From Candidatus Competibacteraceae bacterium (GTDB lineage Bacteria; Pseudomonadota; Gammaproteobacteria; Competibacterales; Competibacteraceae), in contig RXIW01000021.1 in assembly GCA_003989065.1 (NCBI GenBank), forward strand, positions 1 to 49,255: a stretch of 49,255 bases of DNA, given 5' to 3'. The translations under genes and the position numbers were made by a program. Position 1 is the stretch's first letter. The number at the start of each line of letters is the position of its first letter. Below the pieces are notes generated by a model. That model worked only from the letters and a program-made list of their open reading frames with translations. It was not told the origin of the DNA and ran no database searches. Positions 18,196-27,001 of this stretch are shown here, in pieces.

Positions 18196-19175
18196 GAAGG
18201 GTTGTCCTGTTCGTAGCGGGCGTAGGCGCTCACGATCCGCTGCACCAGCGGATGGCGGACTACGTCGCGAGTATTGAAGAAGGTCATGCTGATGCCTTCC
18301 TCGTCCTTGAGCACCTGCAGCACCTGGCGCAGGCCGGATTGCACGTTGCGTGGCAAGTCGACCTGGGTCACGTCGCCGGTCACCACCGCGGTCGAGCCGA
18401 AGCCGATGCGGGTCAGGAACATTTTCATCTGTTCCACCGTGGTGTTCTGGGCCTCGTCGAGGATGATGAAGGAGTCGTTGAGGGTGCGGCCGCGCATGAA
18501 AGCCAGCGGCGCGACCTCGATGACGTTGCGCTCGATCAGCTTGGCGACCCGCTCGAAGCCCAGCATCTCATACAGGGCATCGTACAGGGGCCGCAGATAG
18601 GGGTCGATTTTCTGGGTCATGTCGCCGGGTAGGAAACCCAGCCGCTCGCCGGCTTCGACCGCCGGTCGCACCAGCACCAGCCGGCGGGCCGTATTGCTTT
18701 CCAGTGCATCGATCGCGCAGGCCACGGCCAGATAGGTCTTGCCGGTGCCGGCCGGCCCGACCCCGAGGTTGAGGTCGTGGTGCTTGATGTTCCAGAGGTA
18801 CTGCTGCTGATTGGGGCCGCGGCCGCGGATGAGTCCGCGCCGAGTGCGGATGACGATTTCTTCGGCGGCGGTTTCCGTTTCGGCCGCCAGCAGGTCGGCG
18901 CCCGCCTCCTGCAGAAACAGATGAACCTGGGCCGGGGTCAGGGTTTCGTCGCGGCTGCTGCGGTAGAGGGCTTCCAGCACCGCGATCGCCACCGCGACCA
19001 CTTCGGCCTGGCCGATCACCCGAAACTGGTGGCCGCGATTGTTGATCTCCACGCCCAGGCGGCGCTCGATCTGGCGCAGATGTTCGTCCAGGTTGCCGCA
19101 CAGGTTGGCCAGACGGGCGTTGTCGGCGGGTTCCAGCAGGAGGTCTTGAAAGTGGGAAGAGGTATTGGGGTTCAA
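18192..19175 (-). CDS. ybeZ: PhoH-like ATPase YbeZ
   Basis: A 327-aa PhoH-family protein. The Walker A motif is [13 protein letters not shown] and Walker B is [10 protein letters not shown]. The N-terminal portion resembles a KH-like fold ([15 protein letters not shown]). PhoH proteins are RNA-associated ATPases that partner with YbeY. It begins 28 bases after the miaB stop and overlaps ybeY by 4 bases. Confidence 0.95.
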   Translation of the reverse strand: MNPNTSSHFQDLLLEPADNARLANLCGNLDEHLRQIERRLGVEINNRGHQFRVIGQAEVVAVAIAVLEALYRSSRDETLTPAQVHLFLQEAGADLLAAETETAAEEIVIRTRRGLIRGRGPNQQQYLWNIKHHDLNLGVGPAGTGKTYLAVACAIDALESNTARRLVLVRPAVEAGERLGFLPGDMTQKIDPYLRPLYDALYEMLGFERVAKLIERNVIEVAPLAFMRGRTLNDSFIILDEAQNTTVEQMKMFLTRIGFGSTAVVTGDVTQVDLPRNVQSGLRQVLQVLKDEEGISMTFFNTRDVVRHPLVQRIVSAYARYEQDNPS

Positions 19176-19203
19176 GGTGGATCCGGGCGATCAGGGCAGG
19201 CAG

Positions 19204-20568
19204 TCAACTGGCTTGTTTCAGGGCGGCATCCGGCCATTCGGGACAGGCCAGCAAGCGACCGCGCAGGGAATTGGGCAGCGCTTCGGTGATGGCGACCTCG
19301 GCGAAGCGGCCGATCAAGCCGGTCGGACCGTCGAAGTTGACCACCCGATTGTTGGCAGTGCGGCCGGCCAGTTGCCGCCCGTCCTTGCGGGCCGGCCGGT
19401 CCACCAGCACCTGCTGTACCGTGCCGACCATGCTGCGGCTAATGGCGCGGGCCCCGTCTTCCAGGCGGGCCTGCAGGCGGGCCAGCCGCTCTTTCTTGAC
19501 CGCCAGCGGAGTGGGATCGGGCAGATTGGCGGCCGGTGTGCCTGGTCGGGCGCTGTAGATGAAGCTGAAGCTGTGGTCGAAGCCGATCTCTTCGATCAGG
19601 GCCATGGTCGCTTCGAAATCGCGCTCGGTCTCGCCGGGAAAGCCGACGATGATGTCGGTCGACAGGCTGAGGTCGGGCCGGATGGCGCGCAGCTTGCGGA
19701 TCTTGGCCTTGTATTCCAGCACGGTGTGACCGCGTTTCATCAGCGCCAGGATGCGGTCGGAGCCGCTTTGCACCGGCAGATGCAGATGGCTGACCAGCTG
19801 CGGAACCCGGCCATAGACTTCGATCAGCCGCTCGGAAAATTCCACCGGATGGGAGGTGGTGTAGCGGATGCGGTCGATGCCGGCGATGGCGGCGACGTGT
19901 TCGATCAGTAGCGCCAGATCGGCGATGTCGTCGTCGCTGGTCGAGCCCTGATAGGCGTTGACGTTCTGACCGAGCAGAGTGACTTCGCGTACCCCCTGCC
20001 GGGCCAAGGCTTCCACTTCGGCCAACACGTCGTCGAGCGGTCGGCTCACTTCCTCGCCGCGGGTGTAGGGCACCACGCAGAAGGTGCAATACTTGCTGCA
20101 GCCTTCCATGATCGAGACGAAGGCGGTCGGACCTTCGGCCCGCGGCTCCGGCAACCGGTCGAATTTCTCGATTTCCGGAAAGGATACGTCGACCACCGGC
20201 TGTTGGTCGGCCCAGACCGAGTTCAACATGTCCGGCAGCCGGTGCAGGGTCTGCGGTCCGAACACCAGATCCACCTGCGGGGCCCGTTCGCGCAGCAGCT
20301 CGCCTTCCTGGCTGGCCACGCAGCCGCCGACGCCAATGACCACGCCAGGTCGTTGAGCTTTCAGAGCTTTCCAGACGCCCAGTTGGGAAAACACCTTCTC
20401 CTGGGCCTTTTCGCGGATCGAGCAGGTGTTGAGCAACAGCACGTCCGCTTCGGTTGGATCGTCGGTCCGTTCCAGACCGCAGGCCACGCGCAGCCCTTCC
20501 ACCATCCGGGTGGAGTCATACTCGTTCATCTGGCAGCCGTGGGTCTTGATGTATAGTTTGCGGGTCAT
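19204..20568 (-). CDS. miaB: MiaB, tRNA-2-methylthio-N6-dimethylallyladenosine synthase
   Basis: A 454-aa radical-SAM methylthiotransferase for A37 of tRNAs. The N-terminal auxiliary [4Fe-4S] cluster ligands are Cys12 (THGCQMN), Cys49 (NTCSIR) and Cys83 (GGCVAS). The radical-SAM CxxxCxxC is Cys157, Cys161 and Cys164 (CSKYCTFC). A C-terminal TRAM domain covers roughly residues 380-445. It is the first gene of the leftward cluster miaB-ybeZ-ybeY-corC-lnt. Confidence 0.97.
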   Translation of the reverse strand: MTRKLYIKTHGCQMNEYDSTRMVEGLRVACGLERTDDPTEADVLLLNTCSIREKAQEKVFSQLGVWKALKAQRPGVVIGVGGCVASQEGELLRERAPQVDLVFGPQTLHRLPDMLNSVWADQQPVVDVSFPEIEKFDRLPEPRAEGPTAFVSIMEGCSKYCTFCVVPYTRGEEVSRPLDDVLAEVEALARQGVREVTLLGQNVNAYQGSTSDDDIADLALLIEHVAAIAGIDRIRYTTSHPVEFSERLIEVYGRVPQLVSHLHLPVQSGSDRILALMKRGHTVLEYKAKIRKLRAIRPDLSLSTDIIVGFPGETERDFEATMALIEEIGFDHSFSFIYSARPGTPAANLPDPTPLAVKKERLARLQARLEDGARAISRSMVGTVQQVLVDRPARKDGRQLAGRTANNRVVNFDGPTGLIGRFAEVAITEALPNSLRGRLLACPEWPDAALKQAS

Positions 20569-20627
20569 CGATGATTCTTGAGCGATAACAAAGGTTAGAA
20601 ACTATAACATCGCCCTTGGGGCAGGCG

Positions 20628-21012
20628 CTAGGCAAGGTGTTTGTCAGTGTCCGATGGAATCTTGTAAGGGGAGTTTGCCAGATGGTGGACCCAAACGAAA
20701 AAACCCGCGTGCAGCCAGTGGATGTGACCTGTCCGGGTTGTTTTCACCCACGCGAGTGGGATGCCGCCGGAGTGTGTACGATTTGTCATGACCGAGCTAA
20801 CGCCGAGGGGCGTTCCGTCGCCCGCGCGGATGCGTTCCGTCGCCCGCGTCAGGTTGCATTTCGTCCGTCGCATCCAGCAGCATCCATTCTGTCGGGATAC
20901 GGATCACGTCGTGGCCACGTTCGAGCAGTGCTTTGTGCAGTGTTTTTTTGGACGCATCCGCATCCAAGTGCAGGCGGGGTTCCGGTGATTCTACGAGGTA
21001 CTGCTCATGCAT
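20628..21012 (-). pseudogene. Decayed DUF5615/PIN-like toxin gene
   Basis: A minus-strand frame from an ATG at 21012 reads LHLDADASKKTLHKALLERG, HDVIRIPTEWMLLDATDEMQ, which looks like the N-terminus of DUF5615 PIN-like nuclease-fold proteins (conserved leading Asp and LxxRGHDV). It then runs into a stop. A 17-base sequence repeated with a 22-base period (20810-20848) lies exactly at the break; removing one 22-base unit restores a single frame down to the stop at 20628, with SGGIPLAWV recalling the HxGIIxA stretch late in the family. The middle catalytic part is not recognisable, so the gene is decayed beyond one frameshift. Family assignment is from memory and tentative. Confidence 0.4.
20810..20848. 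repeat. 17-bp direct repeat, 22-bp period
   Basis: GCGTTCCGTCGCCCGCG occurs at 20810-20826 and 20832-20848, joined by GCGAT-like linker sequence. The 22-bp period is not a multiple of three, so the duplication shifts the reading frame of the remnant gene on the minus strand. Confidence 0.85.
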
Positions 21013-22776
21013 TTTCCCTACGGCATCGCCGATTTTCGTAAGGTTCGGGAGGAAGGCTATTTCTATGTGGATCGCAGCGATCGCATTGCATTGCTGGAAG
21101 AAGCCGGGAACCAACTGCTGTTCCTGCGTCCGCGCCGCTTCGGCAAGAGCCTGTGGCTGTCCACGCTGGAGAACTACTACGACCTGGCGCGGGCGGACGA
21201 TTTCGAGCGCTTGTTCGGTGGGCTAAAGATCGGTCAGAACCCGACGCCGCGGCGCAATCGCTATTTCATTCTCAATCTCAATTTTTCCGTGGTGGACCCT
21301 CACGGCGACTCGGACGCCGTTCGCGCGTCCTTGTTTCACCACCTGAATATCCAGATCAAAGCCACGGTCGCTCGTTATAGCGATTGGCTGGAGGACCGGG
21401 TCGATATCGAACCCGACGATGGCATCGCCTCTTTCCAATCCCTGACCAACGCCATTGCCCAAACTCCGTACAAGCTCTATCTGCTGGTGGACGAATACGA
21501 CAATTTCGCCAATGAAGTGATGATCAGCCCGCTGCACGGCACGGATCGCTATCAGCGTCTGGTCGAAAACGAGGGCACCATCAAAACCTTCTTCAAGGCG
21601 GTCAAGGCCGCAGCGGAAGGACGGGGTGTGGATCGGGTGTTCCTGACCGGCATCTCGCCGGTGGTGTTAAGCGACATCACCAGTGGCTATAACGTCGCCG
21701 AAGATCTCTCGCAACGGCCACGATTCCACGATCTGTGCGGGTTCACCGAGGCCGAACTGCGCGTGACCTTGGAAGCCGTGGCCGTGGCGCACAGTCTCGA
21801 CGCTGCTCAGGTCGATACCGCTTTGACGCTGATGCGCGATTTCTACAATGGCTACCGCTTCACGCTGCAGCACGACGAGCGCATCTACAACCCGACCCTG
21901 GTGTTGTACTTCCTCAAGCGCTTGGCTGAGGACGGCGTTTTTCCGACTCAATTGTTGGACGGCAACCTGGCGATGGATCGCAACCGGATTCAATATGTTG
22001 CCCGGTTACCCCACGGCGAGGCTCTGGTCAACCGCGCGCTGAATCCAGAGGAACCGTTGACCATCTCGCAACTGGCTAACCGTTTTGGGGTGCAGGACAT
22101 GCTGACTGCGCCGCGCAATCCCGATTTTCTCGCCACTCTGCTGTATTACTTCGGTGTGCTCACCCTGGCCGGGCGGAATGAATGGGGTGAATTGACGTTG
22201 GCCATTCCCAATCAAGTGATCCGTAAGCTCTATGTCGAGCGCTTGCAGGAACAGTTGCTTCCGAACTACGACGATCAGGCACAACGACAAGGACTGTGCC
22301 GAAGGTTCTACGCCACCGGTGATCTTGGACCGCTTTGCGAGCTGCTCGAACAGACTTATTTCAAAGTCTTTGACAACCGGGATTTGCGTTGGAGCAACGA
22401 GCTGGTGGTGAAAACGGCGTTTCTGGTGGTGCTGTTCAATGATGCGTTCTACGTCATGGACTCAGAACCAGCGCTGGGGCGCGGCTACGGCGATCTCATG
22501 CTGCGAGTGCGGCCCGACATGCGCCAATACGCCTTGCTCGATCATCTACTGGAATTCAAAACGGTCAGCCTGAAGAAGGTAGGTCTCACCAGCGCTGAAC
22601 TGGCGGGGAAAACGCGAGACGAATTACGCGCCCTGCCGGTCGTGGCGGAGCAGTTGCAGGAAGCTGAAATTCAATTGGCTGTTTATCGGAAAACCTTGCA
22701 GCGCAGCGGAACCGAGAGTCTCAAACTGCGTACCCACGCGGTGGTGAGCATTGGCTTGGAACGTTTGGTGTGGTGA
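21007..22776 (+). CDS. AAA-ATPase-like protein with C-terminal PD-(D/E)XK nuclease domain
   Basis: A 589-aa protein of the AAA-ATPase_like/DUF1703 type. The N-terminal domain begins with YGIADFRKVREEGYFYVDR, has the family's variant Walker A RPRRFGKSLWLSTL near residue 40, and Walker B-like YLLVDEYDNFAN near 160. The C-terminal portion has a PD-(D/E)XK signature: GYGDLMLRVRPD followed by LLEFKTV. Such genes occur in many scattered copies in some genomes and their function is unknown; a mobile or defence role has been suggested only by the domain type. Start at 21007 has ACGAGG about 10 bases upstream. It overlaps the start of the decayed gene on the other strand. Confidence 0.85.
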   Translation: MHFPYGIADFRKVREEGYFYVDRSDRIALLEEAGNQLLFLRPRRFGKSLWLSTLENYYDLARADDFERLFGGLKIGQNPTPRRNRYFILNLNFSVVDPHGDSDAVRASLFHHLNIQIKATVARYSDWLEDRVDIEPDDGIASFQSLTNAIAQTPYKLYLLVDEYDNFANEVMISPLHGTDRYQRLVENEGTIKTFFKAVKAAAEGRGVDRVFLTGISPVVLSDITSGYNVAEDLSQRPRFHDLCGFTEAELRVTLEAVAVAHSLDAAQVDTALTLMRDFYNGYRFTLQHDERIYNPTLVLYFLKRLAEDGVFPTQLLDGNLAMDRNRIQYVARLPHGEALVNRALNPEEPLTISQLANRFGVQDMLTAPRNPDFLATLLYYFGVLTLAGRNEWGELTLAIPNQVIRKLYVERLQEQLLPNYDDQAQRQGLCRRFYATGDLGPLCELLEQTYFKVFDNRDLRWSNELVVKTAFLVVLFNDAFYVMDSEPALGRGYGDLMLRVRPDMRQYALLDHLLEFKTVSLKKVGLTSAELAGKTRDELRALPVVAEQLQEAEIQLAVYRKTLQRSGTESLKLRTHAVVSIGLERLVW

Positions 22777-22799
22777 GGGTGGATGCGGCCATGGCGAGG

Positions 22800-22827
22800 A
22801 GCGCGCGAAGACTCCGCGCTTGTTTTT
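22800..22827 (+). terminator. Probable rho-independent terminator
   Basis: AGCGCG and CGCGCT form a 6-bp stem around a 9-base loop, followed by TGTTTTT. It lies 24 bases after the stop of the AAA-ATPase-like gene. Confidence 0.5.
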
Positions 22828-22884
22828 GTGGAGGGGGTGATAAGATGACAGCCCGTTTGACAGCACCTTGGAGATCGGAGCTTG

Positions 22885-23865
22885 ATGGAATTTCTAAGCG
22901 AGTACGGGATATTCCTGGCCAAGGCGGTGACCCTGGTCGTGGCGGTGCTGGTGGTGGTCGGTGGAATCGCCGCCTTGCTGCGGCGCGGTGGCGATCCGCT
23001 GGACAGTCGGGGGCGGCTGGATATCCGCCATCTCAACGAAGACTATGACGGTGTGACCGAAGCCCTGAAAGCGGCCATCCTGTCGAAGAAAGCTTTCAAA
23101 CAGTTCCAGAAAGAGCGCAAGACTCGAGAGAAGCACCGCGACAAGGCCGAACGGCGGCGAGTGTACGTATTGAATTTCCATGGCGATATCCGCGCTGCCG
23201 CCGTGGCCTCGCTGCGCGAGGAGGTCACAGCGGTACTGACTGTCGCCCAAGCGGAGGACGAGGTCGTGTTGCGGCTGGAGAGCGCTGGCGGGCTGGTGCA
23301 CAGCTATGGCCTGGCGGCGGCGCAGCTGTTGCGCATTCGCGACCGCCAGATCAAGCTGACCGTCACGGTGGACAAGGTGGCGGCCAGCGGCGGCTACATG
23401 ATGGCCTGCGTGGCGGATCACATCGTCGCCGCGCCGTTTGCGGTGCTGGGCTCCATCGGGGTCATCGCGCAACTGCCGAATTTCAACCGGTTGCTGAAGA
23501 AGCACGATGTCGATTACGAACAGTTCATGGCCGGAGAATTCAAACGCACGGTGACGGTGTTCGGCGAGAATACCGATCAGGGGCGGCGCAAGTTCCAGGA
23601 GGAGATCGAAGACGCCCACGCCCTGTTCAAGGATTTCGTCAAGCTGCATCGTCCCGCCGTCGACCTGGAACGGGTGGCGACGGGCGAGCATTGGTACGGT
23701 ACCCGGGCACTAGAGTGTCAGCTGGTGGACGAATTGCGGACCAGCGACGACTATCTGCTGGACGCCAGCGCCAATGCCGATCTGTACGAAGTCGTCTATA
23801 CCAGCAAGAAACCGTGGCTGACGCGGTTACTGGCCCATGGCGGCGAGGCACTGGGCCGTTTTTGA
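22885..23865 (+). CDS. sohB: SohB, inner-membrane S49 protease
   Basis: From the ATG at 22885 (GGAG 4 bases upstream) a 326-aa protein starts with a single membrane anchor (EYGIFLAKAVTLVVAVLVVVG, cut here into its hydrophobic core) followed by a charged linker. The S49 domain begins with VLNFHGDIRAAAV. The nucleophile Ser is in KVAASGGYMMACVAD and the general-base Lys in GEFKRTVTVFGENTD, the Ser-Lys dyad of SppA/SohB. It should degrade membrane-derived peptides from the periplasmic side. No operon partner is evident. Confidence 0.93.
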   Translation: MEFLSEYGIFLAKAVTLVVAVLVVVGGIAALLRRGGDPLDSRGRLDIRHLNEDYDGVTEALKAAILSKKAFKQFQKERKTREKHRDKAERRRVYVLNFHGDIRAAAVASLREEVTAVLTVAQAEDEVVLRLESAGGLVHSYGLAAAQLLRIRDRQIKLTVTVDKVAASGGYMMACVADHIVAAPFAVLGSIGVIAQLPNFNRLLKKHDVDYEQFMAGEFKRTVTVFGENTDQGRRKFQEEIEDAHALFKDFVKLHRPAVDLERVATGEHWYGTRALECQLVDELRTSDDYLLDASANADLYEVVYTSKKPWLTRLLAHGGEALGRF

Positions 23866-23959
23866 GGGTGCTCAAGGGCGCTGACCGGTTGCCGCTCGCC
23901 GGCCGGCCGGTCAGGCCCGATGCCGATCGGCTGGTGTCGCGGTCGGCGCAGCCGGCGGA

Positions 23960-24457
23960 TCAGAATGGGATATCGTCGTCGAAGTTGTTGTCCGGCCCCG
24001 AGTACGATGGCGAGGACGCTTGAGGCCGGGCTGGAGCCGTGCTCGATGGCGGGCGCGGCGCGGTCGAGGCTTCCGGCTCGCTCCCTTCCGGTGCGAACGG
24101 CGCGCTGCCTCCCGACCCGCCACGTCCACCCAGCATCTTCATTTCATTGGCGATGATTTCCGTCGTGTAGCGGTCCTGTCCGGTGGTCTTGTCCTGCCAC
24201 TTGCGGGTTTGCAGGCGTCCTTCCACGAACACCGACGAGCCCTTGCGCAGGTACTGGCCGGCGATCTCCGCCAGCGGACTGTAGAACACCACGTTATGCC
24301 ATTCAGTGCGTTCCTGCTTCTCGCCGGTGTTGCGGTCTTTCCAGCTTTCGCTGGTGGCGATGGTGACATTGGCGACCGCCTTGCCGCTGGGCATGTAACG
24401 CACCTCGGGGTCCTTGCCGAGGTTGCCGATCAGGATGACTTTGTTGACGCTGGCCAT
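23960..24457 (-). CDS. ssb: Single-stranded DNA-binding protein
   Basis: A 165-aa SSB. The N-terminal OB fold covers residues 1-112 ([56 protein letters not shown]), followed by a Gly/Ser/Ala/Pro-rich linker. The acidic C-terminal tip DDDIPF is the partner-docking tail. AAGGAG-like sequence precedes the start. It lies 80 bases downstream of the MFS gene in the same direction, as in Pseudomonas, where an MFS gene sits between uvrA and ssb. Confidence 0.97.
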   Translation of the reverse strand: MASVNKVILIGNLGKDPEVRYMPSGKAVANVTIATSESWKDRNTGEKQERTEWHNVVFYSPLAEIAGQYLRKGSSVFVEGRLQTRKWQDKTTGQDRYTTEIIANEMKMLGGRGGSGGSAPFAPEGSEPEASTAPRPPSSTAPARPQASSPSYSGPDNNFDDDIPF

Positions 24458-24537
24458 GTTGTTGTGCTCCTTACAAAAGTCTTGAGGTCAGATCATGTGA
24501 GGATAATGAATGGAAACGCGATCGCAAGCGAGGACTT

Positions 24538-25899
24538 TCAACCGCTGGCCGGCATCGCGGCGAGCGCCTGCAGGGCCGACTCGTCCAGCAGGCTGCGATC
24601 GACCTTGAGATAGGCCATCCCCTCGGTCGCCACGACCACGGCTTCGGCCACGCCGGGGACTTGGCGCAGTCGCTGGGTCAGTACCTGGGCTGTCGCCTCG
24701 TCGCGCGGCTCGACCTTGAGCAGGTAGCTGCTGAGATAGCGCGGATTGCGCATGGTCCAGGCCACCAGCAGCCAAGTCAGGGCCGCCGAGGCGGCGAGGG
24801 CGAACACCCCGCTCAGACCGAACAGGCCGCGCAACCAGCCGCCCAGCGTGCCACCGGCGAATGCGCCCAGAAACTGGCTGCTGGAATAGATCCCCATGGC
24901 CGTGCCCTTGGCGTCGGGCGGGGCCATCTTGGCAATCAGCGAGGGTAGGGTGGCCTCCAGCAGGTTGAAGGCGGTGAAGAACGCCAGCAACAGGCCGGCC
25001 GCTTCCAGCACCGTATCATGCAGGGCCAGCAGGCCCAGTTCAGCCAGCGCCAGGGTGAGAATGGCTCCCAGGAACACCGGCTTCAGTTGGCGATGTTTTT
25101 CGGCGAGGATGACGAACGGCACCATCGCCGCCATCGAGACCAGCAGCGCCGGCAGATAGACTTCCCAATGCCGGTCGCTGGTCAGGCCGGCGTTGCGCAG
25201 TGCCAGCGGCACGGCGACGAAAGTGGCGGTCAACAGCAGGTGCAGGGTAAAGATACCGAAATTGAGCCGCAGCAACTGACCGTCCAGCAACACCCGCCCG
25301 AATTGCGATGCGACCGGCTCGGCATCGCGGTGAATCCGGCTGACCGTCGGATCGGGCACCTGAAAGCGCACTACGGTGATACCGAGCAGGGCCAGCAAAC
25401 CCGTCAGCCAGAAGATGCCCGGTACCCCAATCCAGCCATTCAATACCGGCCCCAGGATCATCGACGCGGCGAAGGAGACGCCGATGGTGATGCCGATCAC
25501 CGCCATGACCTTGATCCGGTGCTCCTCGCGGGTCAGATCGGCGGCCAGGGCCATCACCGCCGCCGACACCGCGCCGCCGCCTTGCAGAGCGCGACCGAGG
25601 ATGACCCCCCAGATCGAGTCGGCCGACGCCGCGACCGCGCTGCCCAGGGCGAAGATCAGCAGGCCAAGATAGATCATGCGTTTACGGCCATAGTGGTCGG
25701 ACAGGAAACCGAAAGGAATCTGGAACAGGGCCTGGCTGAAGCCGTAGATGCCGATGGCCAGTCCCGCCAGGGCCGGCGTATTGCCGTGCAAATGTTCGGC
25801 GTACAGGGCAAATACCGGCAAGATCATGAACAACCCCAGCATCCGTAGCGAGAAGACCCCAGCCAGCCAGAAGGCCGCCTGGCGTTCGTCGCTGTTCAT
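24538..25899 (-). CDS. MFS drug/proton antiporter with C-terminal YAM domain, YajR-like
   Basis: The ATG at 25899 (AGGA 4 bases upstream) begins MNSDERQAAFWLAGVFSLRM, which aligns with the known E. coli YajR N-terminus; upstream ATGs at 25935, 25977 and 26010 also exist, and 25977 also has a fair ribosome-binding site. About 12 membrane segments contain the MFS motif A, GFLSDHYGRKRMIY. The last about 65 residues (YLLKVEPRDEATAQVLTQRL) form a ferredoxin-like YAM domain as in YajR. Probable proton-coupled exporter of unknown substrate. The gene is divergent from the iron operon. Confidence 0.9.
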   Translation of the reverse strand: MNSDERQAAFWLAGVFSLRMLGLFMILPVFALYAEHLHGNTPALAGLAIGIYGFSQALFQIPFGFLSDHYGRKRMIYLGLLIFALGSAVAASADSIWGVILGRALQGGGAVSAAVMALAADLTREEHRIKVMAVIGITIGVSFAASMILGPVLNGWIGVPGIFWLTGLLALLGITVVRFQVPDPTVSRIHRDAEPVASQFGRVLLDGQLLRLNFGIFTLHLLLTATFVAVPLALRNAGLTSDRHWEVYLPALLVSMAAMVPFVILAEKHRQLKPVFLGAILTLALAELGLLALHDTVLEAAGLLLAFFTAFNLLEATLPSLIAKMAPPDAKGTAMGIYSSSQFLGAFAGGTLGGWLRGLFGLSGVFALAASAALTWLLVAWTMRNPRYLSSYLLKVEPRDEATAQVLTQRLRQVPGVAEAVVVATEGMAYLKVDRSLLDESALQALAAMPASG

Positions 25900-26057
25900 C
25901 CCGTCCTGCGTCGATCCAGATCCTGCTGTTTTCATGCTGCTGCAAACCTCGTTTGGCTGCGTATTCGGATAGCTCATGGTACTACCCTCGGTGCGCATTA
26001 CGATGCCCACGACCAGAATCGCGGGTGGCGCGTGGCCTTGTTTTGGTTTATTTTCAT

Positions 26058-26086
26058 TTGAGAGTAATTCTCATTTATGTTATAAG
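26058..26086 (+). promoter_or_regulatory. Promoter with overlapping Fur-box-like palindrome
   Basis: The -35 TTGAGA (26058-26063) and -10 TATAAG (26081-26086) are separated by exactly 17 bp. The 15-bp sequence TGAGAGTAATTCTCA (26059-26073) overlaps the -35 and spacer. It is close to the 7-1-7 Fur consensus (TGATAATNATTATCA-like, with the common GAGAAT/ATTCTC variant). Fur-Fe2+ bound here would block polymerase, so the ferritin-like/feoAB operon should be derepressed by iron limitation. Fur binding is inferred. Confidence 0.75.
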
Positions 26087-26172
26087 GCTTTTAAAAGTCA
26101 ACAGACTCGGAAGGCAGCGGGCGATCCCCGCAGCTTGCCGTGATCATGGATTTACCGAGAGGTCGTATCGAT

Positions 26173-26640
26173 ATGACTCAAGCACTGGATCGAAGCGCCG
26201 CCGTCGCTGTACTGAACCGCATTCTCGAACTGGAGCTGGCCGGAGTGGTGCGCTACACCCACTACGCCTTCATGGTGAACGGTTACAGCCGCATTCCCAT
26301 CGTCGGCTGGCTCAACGCCCAGGCCGACGAAAGCCTACTGCACGCGCGCCAGGCCGGGGAACTGGTGACCAGCCTGGGCGGCCATCCCTCCCTCGGCATC
26401 GGTCCGCTGCTGGAAACCTATCAGCATGACATCGGCGACATCCTGCGTGAATCGTTCGCCCACGAAAGCGAAGCGCTCACAGCCTATTACGACCTGCTGG
26501 AAGTGGCCCGCGATCGGGACGTGCGCCTGGAGGAATACGCTCGTGCCCAGATCAGCGCCGAGCAAACCCACCTGGACGAAGTGAACAAGATGCTGCGTGC
26601 GCCAGGTCAGATTAATATTTATATGACCGGAGAGGCGTAG
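26173..26640 (+). CDS. Ferritin-like (bacterioferritin-type) iron-storage protein
   Basis: A 155-aa four-helix protein starting at the ATG at 26173 (GAGAGG about 10 bases upstream). Diiron-type ligands are visible: ILELELAGVVRYTHYAF (helix A glutamates), ADESLLHARQAGE (E-x-x-H), FAHESEALTAYYDLL and AEQTHLDEV (second E-x-x-H). The methionine that binds heme in true bacterioferritin is not evident, so it may be a non-heme member. First gene of an operon with feoA (11-base gap) and feoB. It stores or detoxifies incoming Fe2+. Confidence 0.85.
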   Translation: MTQALDRSAAVAVLNRILELELAGVVRYTHYAFMVNGYSRIPIVGWLNAQADESLLHARQAGELVTSLGGHPSLGIGPLLETYQHDIGDILRESFAHESEALTAYYDLLEVARDRDVRLEEYARAQISAEQTHLDEVNKMLRAPGQINIYMTGEA

Positions 26641-26651
26641 GAGAGACTGCG

Positions 26652-26990
26652 ATGAACAAGTTCGGCGGGCAAGAATCCCCACCATCGGCGATGGATCATA
26701 AGGCATCGGCGGGCCTGGCCCAACCTCTGAGCCAGCTGTCCCGCGGCAGCGTCGGGCGCATCTTGGCGGTGCAAGGCGGCGAAGGCGATGTCGAGCGGGG
26801 TTTGTTGGAAATGGGTTTCGTCGAAGGAGCCTGCATCGAGGTTTTGCACTATGGCCTGCTGGGGCGTGACCCGGTGGCGGTGCGGATCAATCAAAACATG
26901 ACCGTGGCCTTGCGTCGCAGCGAAGCCAAGGCCGTGCTCATCGGCCCGCTGCTCGACCAAAGCGCGGCCACGCTCTTGACGACTCACTAG
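26652..26990 (+). CDS. feoA: FeoA, ferrous iron transport protein A
   Basis: A 112-aa protein with an approximately 25-residue N-terminal extension before the SH3-like FeoA domain (about 28-105: LSQLSRGSVGRILAV; GLLEMGFVEGACIEVL; PVAVRINQNMTVALRRSEA). It has a TAGGAGAG site before the ATG. It modulates FeoB at the cytoplasmic side. It ends 11 bases before feoB. Confidence 0.93.
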   Translation: MNKFGGQESPPSAMDHKASAGLAQPLSQLSRGSVGRILAVQGGEGDVERGLLEMGFVEGACIEVLHYGLLGRDPVAVRINQNMTVALRRSEAKAVLIGPLLDQSAATLLTTH

Positions 26991-27001
26991 GATTGGCTGT
27001 C

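Noticed and set aside
20616..21041. 141-codon plus-strand frame with CPGC and CTIC pairs, looking like a zinc finger
   Set aside because: No ribosome-binding site, it runs across the tandem repeat and the relic gene, and the tail is low-complexity; the opposite strand explains it better.
23881..23914. CTGACCGG...CCGGTCAG hairpin after sohB as terminator
   Set aside because: The loop is 18 bases and no T run follows on either strand, so I could not support it as a terminator.
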